This document shows, piece by piece, positions 57,281 to 64,000 of a DNA stretch of 64,000 bases. Position 1 is the stretch's first letter. The number at the start of each line of letters is the position of its first letter. The notes below the pieces were generated by a model. That model saw nothing but the letters and a program-made list of their open reading frames with translations, was not told the origin of the DNA and searched no databases. The stretch spans positions 1 to 64,000 of the forward strand of contig JASLHF010000027.1 in NCBI GenBank assembly GCA_030152275.1, written 5' to 3'. This stretch comes from Acinetobacter sp. (GTDB lineage Bacteria > Pseudomonadota > Gammaproteobacteria > Pseudomonadales > Moraxellaceae). The translations under genes and the position numbers were made by a program.

Positions 57281-58708
57281 TTAGCTTTGCATAATGATTT
57301 GATTTCGGCCTTGCTGTTTGGCTTGGTATAACGCCTGATCAGCCTGATTGATGAGCGTTTGCAGGTTTTTTTCATTGGCCGTATTTTGATGGGTTATTCC
57401 CATGCTTACGGTAATATGTACTTTCGTGCTGTGATTAATCGGCATAGGCGTTTGTTCGACGACATTGCGTATACGCTCTGCGATTCTATTCGCATCGTCA
57501 TAATTAACACTCTTTAAAAAAATAATAAATTCTTCGCCGCCCATGCGGGCAAATAAATCATCATCACGAAGGTTTTCTGTTACAGTTTTTACAAACTGCT
57601 GCAGCACCAAATCACCCGCATAATGGCCATAGGCATCATTTAAATTTTTAAAATGATCAATGTCGATCATCACAATTGAAAAAGGATAATTTTTCTCATC
57701 GTTGATGATTTCTTCACTTTTTTGGAAAAAATAGCGCCGGTTCATTGCGCGTGTAAGGCTGTCATGATTGGCGAGATACAGAACTTGCTTATATAAATCA
57801 TGACGGTTTTGACTAATAATGCACAAAATAAGCGGTGCAAGGCTCAGCATACACAGTCCAATACGTACTGAAATGGCAGTAGATAAATACGCGCTGGAAG
57901 ACTCAGATAAATACAGCTGATTGAGGCTGTGATATGTCACCAAAAGAACAGCAAAATTGATCATTGCTACGGTAAATAGGTGGTAGGTTAACGCTGCCCA
58001 AATCAGCGCGGCAAGTGGATAAAGCAGGGCGCCCGGGCCTGAGAAAAAATAGGTTAGGCTAACGCAAATAATAATAGCGATCAGCGGAAAAATATTTTGT
58101 CCTGAAAAACGGTTGCTGCGGCGCTCTTTTAGCACATATTTGAGTTTTTCCAGCGTTGGAAATGCCAAAATTACCGGCATTACTAAAATTGCATTGACCA
58201 TTTCTCCGGTCCACCACATACCAAAATCGATCCATAGACGGCCGGTAGACATAAAAGTATTGGGAACATAAGGAATGGTAAATACTGCAACGAGCGCGCT
58301 TGCGAAGCAGCCTCCAAATGAGCAAATCGCAAATAAATGTAAAAACGTAAAGCCTTTATTGTAGTTGCGGTAATTAATATAAAAAAAATGAATCAGAAAT
58401 AACGATACAGCAGTATTAATTAAGTTGGCCAATGTCAAAAAAAAGGTCAGTTCCAGATGATTTCCTGTGACTAAGTCTGCCAGCATGTATCCGGAAAATG
58501 CGCCAATCCATCCGCCGGCATTGTTTAATTGCGGAAAGCGTAAAAAAAATGCCAGCATGGCCGCATTGGCTGGCCAAAAGAATGCGAGAAACGATAAAGG
58601 CCGCGTAAAAATACCCAAAAGGCAACAAAGAAAAATAATACAGCCAATAATTGCAAAAGCTTTAGCTAAAGGAGCTATTTTTATATTTGGTATGTCTAGG
58701 GTCTGCAA
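57281..58708 (-). CDS. MASE1-GGDEF diguanylate cyclase
   Basis: 475 aa. N-terminal MASE1 sensor with 8 or so membrane helices (~1-290), then a GGDEF domain. RMGGEEFIIFL is the active-site loop, and RDDD five residues before it is an intact product-inhibition I-site (RxxD). It makes c-di-GMP from GTP in response to a membrane signal. The PFSIVMIDIDHFKNLNDAYGH motif is the metal/GTP site. Convergent to the MFS gene, chromosomal. Confidence 0.93.
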   Translation of the reverse strand: MQTLDIPNIKIAPLAKAFAIIGCIIFLCCLLGIFTRPLSFLAFFWPANAAMLAFFLRFPQLNNAGGWIGAFSGYMLADLVTGNHLELTFFLTLANLINTAVSLFLIHFFYINYRNYNKGFTFLHLFAICSFGGCFASALVAVFTIPYVPNTFMSTGRLWIDFGMWWTGEMVNAILVMPVILAFPTLEKLKYVLKERRSNRFSGQNIFPLIAIIICVSLTYFFSGPGALLYPLAALIWAALTYHLFTVAMINFAVLLVTYHSLNQLYLSESSSAYLSTAISVRIGLCMLSLAPLILCIISQNRHDLYKQVLYLANHDSLTRAMNRRYFFQKSEEIINDEKNYPFSIVMIDIDHFKNLNDAYGHYAGDLVLQQFVKTVTENLRDDDLFARMGGEEFIIFLKSVNYDDANRIAERIRNVVEQTPMPINHSTKVHITVSMGITHQNTANEKNLQTLINQADQALYQAKQQGRNQIIMQS

Positions 58709-58962
58709 GTCGGTAAATTCCTTTAGAATTAGCCTATTTATGATCTACTTTTGGCTTGAGCCATATACATTGATATTAAACGATCTATACGTTGGGAGTG
58801 TGGAGAAATTATGTATAGTTTTCATATTTCTGACGAATATCTTCACTCAATAGATAGTGTTGGATTCTTGAAAAAAGGATTGTTATAAAATAGTGATAAA
58901 TGAAGGTTTTATAAAAAAATGTGGTAATTTAGAACGCATAGTGAATATGACTGAACAAACGT

Positions 58963-59451
58963 ATGAAAAAAACATATTTAACAGTTTTAATGATGCTTTT
59001 GGCATCCAGCGCTTTTGCTGCAGAGAATAAGAAAACCGCAGCAGCGCCTGCTGCTGGGGATGATGTAACAGTCAATTCAGCCAACAGTTTTCGGGTGATT
59101 ACTCGACCTGAAATTGTCGGGCTTTGGGGAATGGAAATTCCAAATAACCGTAAATGTATTGAATACTACAATTTTAAAAGCAGCAGTGACGTGATTATCA
59201 AAAGCGGTGCTGAATGGTCTTCTGGAATTTATGATTATCAACCGGCTCAAGATCCTTCCAGTGAAGTTCCTGCATTGGTGCTGCAAGTGAAATATGATAA
59301 TAATGAAAAGGACTGTTCTGGCAATCAAGCAGACCAGACTGGAGAAATTTCTCAGTATTTTGTGAAATGGAAAAATCCAAGCACCATTAATTTTTGCACC
59401 AATGAAAAAGCCGATCAGTGCTTTGCAACATTACGCAGGGTTTTGCCATAA
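58963..59451 (+). CDS. Secreted hypothetical protein, 162 aa
   Basis: Signal peptide (MKKTYLTVLMMLLASSAFA), Ala/Lys-rich linker, then a globular part with four Cys (KCIEYYNF, DCSG, FCTN, QCFA), likely two disulfides, and IVGLWGMEIPNN, a common opening of small periplasmic lipocalin-like folds. Looks like a conserved Acinetobacter protein of unknown role. Confidence 0.75.
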   Translation: MKKTYLTVLMMLLASSAFAAENKKTAAAPAAGDDVTVNSANSFRVITRPEIVGLWGMEIPNNRKCIEYYNFKSSSDVIIKSGAEWSSGIYDYQPAQDPSSEVPALVLQVKYDNNEKDCSGNQADQTGEISQYFVKWKNPSTINFCTNEKADQCFATLRRVLP

Positions 59452-59803
59452 TCTAATATTTTTAAGGTTTTTAACGGTTAATATTCATGTGGTTTATGAC
59501 AAAGCGCTAAGTACTTTTAGATCATAAAAATTTTGTCTGAATGTTAGCGGCCTATGTGCGCTCCTAAGCGGCTTATTTTCTTGCCATTTACAGCTGGCTG
59601 CGTTGCGGGGGAAAGAGCAGTTTTATTTGGCAGGAATGTCTTAGGCTTGTATTACTTGATGCATCGCATATTTTATTTGAAGTCTTTTTAAAGATGAGAG
59701 CGCTCAACATTGAATTTTTTAAATCAAGAATTTATCAATATAGAGCTGAAAGTTTACATATAAAAAAACCGCTGCTTTGAGCGGTTTTTTTATTGGCGGA
59801 AGC
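59452..59803. other. Intergenic region, 352 bp
   Basis: I see no gene. It contains a terminator at 59763-59792 and a GC-richer stretch at 59545-59640 without clear secondary structure. Confidence 0.6.
59763..59792. terminator. Bidirectional terminator
   Basis: AAAAACCGCT-GCTTTG-AGCGGTTTTT. Serves the accBC operon (leftward) and anything arriving from the left. Confidence 0.88.
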
Positions 59804-61168
59804 TTATTCTTTGTCTTTGTGACCTTCAAGCTGCTTCAATAAATGCTTTTCTAGATAGTGAATATCCATCGCATTTGTACAGAATTTCTTATCTTCTAAA
59901 ATAAGATCTTTATGCAGCGGAATATTGGTTTTGACACCAATCAGAATCATTTCTTCCAGCGCCTGTTTCATGCGGGCAATAGATGTATCGCGGTCTTTGC
60001 CATGCGCAATCAGTTTTGCAATCATAGAATCGTAGTACGGCGGAATGCTGTAGCCTTGATAAATATGAGAGTCTAAGCGGATACCAGCACCGCCCGGCGC
60101 ATAAAAATGCTCAATTTTACCCGGGGACGGCATAAATGTCGTTGGGTCTTCAGCATTGATACGGCATTCCATGGCATGGCCTTTGCATTCGATATCTTCT
60201 TGCTGCAAGTTTAAGCCCAGTCCAGCGGCAATGCGCAGCTGCTGTTCAATAATATCGACACCAGTAACCATTTCAGTTACAGGGTGTTCAACTTGAACAC
60301 GCGTATTCATTTCGATGAAGAAGAATTCACCTTCTTCGAATAAAAATTCGAATGTGCCGGCGCCGCGGTATTGCATCATTTTACAAGCATTTACACATGC
60401 TTCTAAAATGTCTGCGCGGGCTTGTTCAGGTAAACCTGGGGCAGGCGCTTCTTCCAGTACTTTTTGGTGACGGCGCTGTAAAGAGCAATCGCGGTCAAAT
60501 AAGTGAATGGCATGGCCGTTACCGTCGGCAAGTACTTGTACTTCGACATGGCGCGGTTTTTGCAAGAAGCGTTCCATATAAACGGTATCATCGCCAAACC
60601 ACATTTCAGCATCACGCTGCGCAGCTTGTACTGACTCCAGCAGCGTATCGACACGTTCTACGATACGCATGCCGCGGCCGCCGCCGCCTGAGGCTGCTTT
60701 CACAATCAGCGGAAAGCCAATTTCTTTTGCTTCAGCAAGTGCATTGTTTGGCGTTACAGCATGCGCTGACCCCGGTACAGTTGGCACTCCAGCTTTACGC
60801 ATGGCCATAATCGCAGATACTTTATTGCCCATCAGGCGGATATGTTCCGGGCGCGGGCCAATAAAGATAAAGCCTGAACTTTCTACAATTTCTGCAAATT
60901 CTGCATTTTCAGACAAGAAACCATAGCCTGGGTGAATTGCATCTGCGCCGGTAATTTCGGCAGCAGTAATAATGGCAGGAATATTCAGATAGCTTTCACT
61001 GCTTGCACCCGGACCAATGCAGACGGCTTCATCACAGAAGCGTAAATGCATCAGGTCTTTATCTGCATCGGAATAAATCCCTACGGTTTTAATTCCTAAA
61101 GTTCTGCAGGCCCGGGTGATACGCAGCGCGATTTCACCACGGTTTGCAATTAAAACTTTTTGCAACAT
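59804..61168 (-). CDS. accC: Acetyl-CoA carboxylase biotin carboxylase subunit
   Basis: 454 aa, ATP-grasp enzyme that carboxylates biotin on AccB, first step of fatty acid synthesis. [16 protein letters not shown] is the N-terminal signature, [10 protein letters not shown] the ATP-grasp Gly loop, and [14 protein letters not shown] the catalytic segment. Length is typical (E. coli 449). Second gene of accB-accC, 17 bp after accB. Confidence 0.98.
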   Translation of the reverse strand: MLQKVLIANRGEIALRITRACRTLGIKTVGIYSDADKDLMHLRFCDEAVCIGPGASSESYLNIPAIITAAEITGADAIHPGYGFLSENAEFAEIVESSGFIFIGPRPEHIRLMGNKVSAIMAMRKAGVPTVPGSAHAVTPNNALAEAKEIGFPLIVKAASGGGGRGMRIVERVDTLLESVQAAQRDAEMWFGDDTVYMERFLQKPRHVEVQVLADGNGHAIHLFDRDCSLQRRHQKVLEEAPAPGLPEQARADILEACVNACKMMQYRGAGTFEFLFEEGEFFFIEMNTRVQVEHPVTEMVTGVDIIEQQLRIAAGLGLNLQQEDIECKGHAMECRINAEDPTTFMPSPGKIEHFYAPGGAGIRLDSHIYQGYSIPPYYDSMIAKLIAHGKDRDTSIARMKQALEEMILIGVKTNIPLHKDLILEDKKFCTNAMDIHYLEKHLLKQLEGHKDKE

Positions 61169-61185
61169 TATTTTTCCCCGAGGTC

Positions 61186-61602
61186 TTATGCGCGGTAGCG
61201 GAACAATGGCTGACCGAATTGGATAACTTCGCCGTTTTTCACTAAAATTTCTTCAATCACACCGCTTTGAGTCGCTTCAATTGGGTTCATGATTTTCATA
61301 GCTTCAATGATGCCAAGTGTTTCGCCTGCAGATACTGTTTGGCCCACTTTAATAAATGTAGGTTCGCCTGGGCTAGGCGCAGCATAGAACACGCCGACCA
61401 TAGGTGAGGTTTCTACAGCGCCGCGCGGTGTTTTTGCTGCCGGTGCGGCGGCTGCTGGAGCAGGCATTGCAGGTGCTGCTGCTGCGATTACTTGAGTTGG
61501 GCGCGTTAACGCAATTGATTGGTCGCCTTCTTTAACTTCGATCGCCTGTAAGTCAGATTCAATCATCAGGTCGATGAGCTTCTTGATTTTGCGGATATCC
61601 AT
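61186..61602 (-). CDS. accB: Biotin carboxyl carrier protein
   Basis: 138 aa. [23 protein letters not shown] start, Ala/Pro-rich linker (~40-60), biotinyl domain with [11 protein letters not shown], where Lys is biotinylated. Carries CO2 from AccC to the transferase. In operon with accC; aroQ lies just upstream (18 bp). Confidence 0.98.
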   Translation of the reverse strand: MDIRKIKKLIDLMIESDLQAIEVKEGDQSIALTRPTQVIAAAAPAMPAPAAAAPAAKTPRGAVETSPMVGVFYAAPSPGEPTFIKVGQTVSAGETLGIIEAMKIMNPIEATQSGVIEEILVKNGEVIQFGQPLFRYRA

Positions 61603-61620
61603 GAGAACGTATTCCTAATT

Positions 61621-62076
61621 TTAAGATTGTAAAGATGGCTGGATTTTTTCAATGGCGTAATCGAGCGCGGCAGCATAGCCTTTCGCGCCTAAACCGCAAA
61701 TTACGCCTACGGCTTTATCTGACAAATATGAATGATGGCGGAAGGCTTCACGCGCATGTACATTCGACAAATGAATTTCAATAAACGGAATGGCTACACC
61801 AAGAAGCGCATCACGCACTGCGACAGAGGTATGTGTCAATGCAGCAGGGTTAATAATGATGAACTGTACGCCTTCTTGCTGAGCCTGATGAATACGGTCG
61901 ACAATGGCGCCTTCCCAGTTGCTTTGGAAGGTATTTAGTGAAATTGAAGCTTTTTGCGCTTGTGCAATGAGCTGCTGATTTATATCCTCAAGGGTGAGAT
62001 ATCCATAAACTTCAGGTTCTCGCTTTCCCAGCAAATTTAGATTCGGTCCATGAATGACCAAAATGGTCGAACTCAT
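61621..62076 (-). CDS. aroQ: Type II 3-dehydroquinate dehydratase
   Basis: 151 aa. [21 protein letters not shown] is the family signature with the catalytic Tyr; [18 protein letters not shown] and [29 protein letters not shown] hold the His and anion-binding loop. Third step of the shikimate pathway. First gene of the aroQ-accB-accC cluster common in gammaproteobacteria. Confidence 0.97.
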   Translation of the reverse strand: MSSTILVIHGPNLNLLGKREPEVYGYLTLEDINQQLIAQAQKASISLNTFQSNWEGAIVDRIHQAQQEGVQFIIINPAALTHTSVAVRDALLGVAIPFIEIHLSNVHAREAFRHHSYLSDKAVGVICGLGAKGYAAALDYAIEKIQPSLQS

Positions 62077-62338
62077 TCAGCTTGCTCCAATTAGAAATTG
62101 CCAAAATACTTTGCAAGATATCAGCAAAGTTTGCCTATTATGGCATAAAATTCCACATTTTTTTTATAAATTCTTTGAATTGACGTAGAAAGCATGTGCC
62201 AGAATTGAGCTATATAATGTGAATTTTGCAGACATTTAGCAATGTTAAAAAATTACATTTTTTGTTTATTATTATTTTTTTACATTTTAAGCGCAATTGG
62301 CTAAAACTGTTCATATCATTTATGTAAATGATATATTT
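62077..62338. other. Intergenic region, 262 bp (aroQ promoter region)
   Basis: AT-rich gap between umuC (leftward) and aroQ (leftward). It must contain the aroQ-accBC promoter. No gene seen. Confidence 0.5.
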
Positions 62339-63625
62339 TTAGCCAACACTTAATAATTCATTCCAGCATGTGGTATAGCGCGGAGAACGGTGTTCCTGCT
62401 TCATTTTCCATACAGTTTGGCGTGATGCATAGCCGGCTTGAATGCAATCTGCGCCGTATTTACGTTTCATAGCTTGTAAGGTGTTCATCAGCTGGCCACG
62501 CTGCTGGATTTTATCGATGGGCTGCCACAAATCATAGGTATGCTGGCTTTTTAGCTCCAGTGCGCTTAAGAGCACAGAGATTTTAACGTACTTGATGTTT
62601 TCTTTAAATAAAACATCAATTTGTCTAAGCGCAGCCTGATTGATTTCAAGCAGGTCGTCGCTTGCATATTCTAGTCCTAAGGCATATGAAACAATTTTTT
62701 TATAAGGCGGCTGAGAGATTTTTTCATACAGTGAAACATGAATTACAGCACAAAGCTGATGCTGTGCGGTTAGGCGCTGGTGAGCTCGGTTAACGTGGAA
62801 AATCAAGGCTTGTTTTATGGTGTCTTTATCACTGAGTGCTTGAGAAAAACTGCGGGAGGATAGAATCTGTTTAGATGGAATATTCGGGTCTTCCAGCGCA
62901 ATGCAGGATTGACCTTTTAGCTCACGAATGGTGCGTCCGAGCAGTACGGAAAATTGTTTGCTCAGGTGGTGTTCATTGGCAAAAGTTAAATCATAGCTGC
63001 TGTGAATGTTAAAGCCAGCCAGCCTCTTGCTTATTTTACTGCCAATTCCCCAAACTTCTGATACTGGTGTTTGCATCATTAAGCTTTCTAAATTGCACAA
63101 ATCCATGGCGGGCAGATTACAAACTGAACGGAAACCGGGGTAAGTTTTGGCAAAATGGTTGGCGAGTTTAGCTTGTGTTTTGCTGCTGCCAATACCAATG
63201 CAGCAGGGCAAGCCCAGCCATTGCTGGATGGTGTCAACCAAATCACGGCAGTACTGTTCACTTTGAACGAGGTTTTGATAGCTGCTGAGCCGTATAAAGC
63301 ATTCATCAATAGAATAGGGCTCTAAGTCTTCGAGGCTAAAATGGGCTTGCAGAATCATAAAAAAACGGCGTGACATGTCTGCATACAGCGGATAATTGCT
63401 GGAAAATACTTGTACGCCAGCACGCAGCGCATTTTCACGAACTTCATGCCATGGCGCTGCCATGCCAATTTTCAGCGCTTTGGCTTCATTGCTGCGTGAC
63501 ACTATACAGCCGTCATTGTTGGACAGTACCACTACCGGCGTGCCGTTCAGAGCTGGTTTAAAGACTCGTTCACAGCTGACATAGCAGTTGTTTATATCGA
63601 TTAAGGCAAAAGTTTCTTGATTCAT
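62339..63625 (-). CDS. umuC: Y-family DNA polymerase UmuC (error-prone)
   Basis: 428 aa from ATG 63625 (MNQETFALIDINNCYVSCE). A longer frame to 63715 would run over the SOS-type operator and is rejected. Catalytic carboxylates are in DINNCYVSCE and YSIDECF. IGIGSSKTQAKLANHFAK and EVWGIGSKISKRL cover the palm/thumb; C-terminal DUF4113 (HTYDLWQP ... WKMKQEHRSPRYTT). Expected to need UmuD', but no umuD precedes it within the window. Confidence 0.95.
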   Translation of the reverse strand: MNQETFALIDINNCYVSCERVFKPALNGTPVVVLSNNDGCIVSRSNEAKALKIGMAAPWHEVRENALRAGVQVFSSNYPLYADMSRRFFMILQAHFSLEDLEPYSIDECFIRLSSYQNLVQSEQYCRDLVDTIQQWLGLPCCIGIGSSKTQAKLANHFAKTYPGFRSVCNLPAMDLCNLESLMMQTPVSEVWGIGSKISKRLAGFNIHSSYDLTFANEHHLSKQFSVLLGRTIRELKGQSCIALEDPNIPSKQILSSRSFSQALSDKDTIKQALIFHVNRAHQRLTAQHQLCAVIHVSLYEKISQPPYKKIVSYALGLEYASDDLLEINQAALRQIDVLFKENIKYVKISVLLSALELKSQHTYDLWQPIDKIQQRGQLMNTLQAMKRKYGADCIQAGYASRQTVWKMKQEHRSPRYTTCWNELLSVG

Positions 63626-63672
63626 ATTTTTATGTGCATAGGCTTGGAAAAAGGATGTTGCCTTTGTTTTTT

Positions 63673-63693
63673 TTGAAAAAGTAACAAATTCAA
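63673..63693. promoter_or_regulatory. SOS-type operator (UmuDAb/DdrR-like) upstream of umuC
   Basis: A 21-bp near-palindrome, leftward TTGAATTTG-TTAC-TTTTTCAA, ~48-68 bp before the umuC ATG. It agrees closely with the Acinetobacter UmuDAb operator as I remember it (TTGAAAATG-TAAC-TTTTTCAA). Acinetobacter lacks LexA, and UmuDAb with DdrR represses error-prone polymerase genes. Confidence 0.78.
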
Positions 63694-64000
63694 AATAGCA
63701 TAAATAGATTTTCATTTCAGATCAAATTCAAAACAGCCAATCAGATTAATGGTATGAGTTTGCCTCTTTTATATTTCAGTTTTAAAGTTGATGTGCGTGT
63801 ATCTACTAAAATAGTGTTTTGAATAAAATAGACCGAGGATTGGAAATAAATTAATGAGTTTCAGTGCTTTATGTTTTAATTATTTGTGAAGCATAGTCAG
63901 TTTTTAGCAGAAAAAATGATTTTTTTGTTAATCAAGGTATAGTAAGTGCTTTAGGAACCATACTTTAGAATCAGCACGTATGATTTTATGGCCGTGTATA

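Noticed and set aside
60352..60810. 152-aa Arg/Leu-rich frame opposite accC
   Set aside because: Shadow of a highly conserved housekeeping gene.
1..64000. Insertion sequences
   Set aside because: I found no transposase frame or flanking inverted repeats. A CPHC zinc-knuckle-like frame near 47340-47460 was considered as a transposase remnant but is too short to support.

Overview
The window is from an Acinetobacter-type gammaproteobacterium. This is inferred from the AT-rich sequence, the accC-accB-aroQ cluster, a Y-family polymerase gene preceded by a palindrome like the Acinetobacter UmuDAb/DdrR SOS operator, and a phage gene set of Acinetobacter siphophage type. About 55 kb is a complete-looking prophage (prophage 2, ~1.04-56.05 kb). 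To its left is the right-hand end of a second prophage (prophage 1, 1 to ~1.04 kb), so this is a tandem lysogen at one chromosomal site: the 5' end of an MFS transporter gene. The intact transporter copy is at 55986-57143, and a diverged 62-bp copy of its start sits at the junction between the prophages (1043-1104).

Prophage 2 layout. (1) Integrase (1.2-2.5 kb). (2) A leftward early operon (4.45-2.54 kb) with a Sak4-like ATPase and an excisionase-like protein, driven by a promoter whose spacer holds the operator TTACCTAAAAGGTAA. (3) Small genes. (4) A leftward lysogeny block made of a CI/LexA-type repressor followed by an NA37/NdpA-family protein and a membrane protein, a candidate defence or exclusion module. 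(5) Rightward early genes: cro-like, cII-like, replication O with an internal lambda-style iteron origin, P-like, a C5 DNA methyltransferase with a second ORF overprinted in another frame, a nuclease and a Q-like gene. (6) A lambda pR'-tR'-like late control region (13.86-14.09 kb). (7) A 4.7-kb block with three cold-shock-protein genes, three copies of an unknown ~90-aa family, two single-TM peptides, a second nuclease paralogue and a candidate multi-branched RNA. (8) Packaging and Mu-like (B3/D3112-type) head genes, tail tube, chaperone, tape measure and tail tip (18.8-43.0 kb). (9) Lysis genes (43.0-44.9 kb). (10) About 10.8 kb of accessory and lysogenic-conversion genes, mostly with their own terminators: GrlR-like, NTF2-like, DUF2171, lipocalin, Excalibur, DUF4236, SH3b, DUF421, CinA-like, Gln-rich proteins and a haem-oxygenase-like diiron protein. 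Embedded in it is a P22 immI-like unit of ribbon-helix-helix repressor, divergent operator and antirepressor.

Right of the prophage is ordinary chromosome: MFS transporter, MASE1-GGDEF diguanylate cyclase, a secreted protein, accC, accB, aroQ and umuC.

How it works together, by inference: the repressor acts on matching operators at both early promoters, O and P replicate from the origin inside O, and Q lets transcription from pR' pass tR' into the late genes. The right-hand cargo and the repressor-linked pair are placed to be expressed in the lysogen. The most noteworthy items are the tandem junction with co-varying integrase arm sites, the repressor-linked two-gene module, the overprinted methyltransferase gene, the candidate structured RNA at 15.5-15.7 kb, the cold-shock block, and a strong excess of GGCCTGG/CCAGGCC. 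All calls come from reading sequence and translations; no database search was run.
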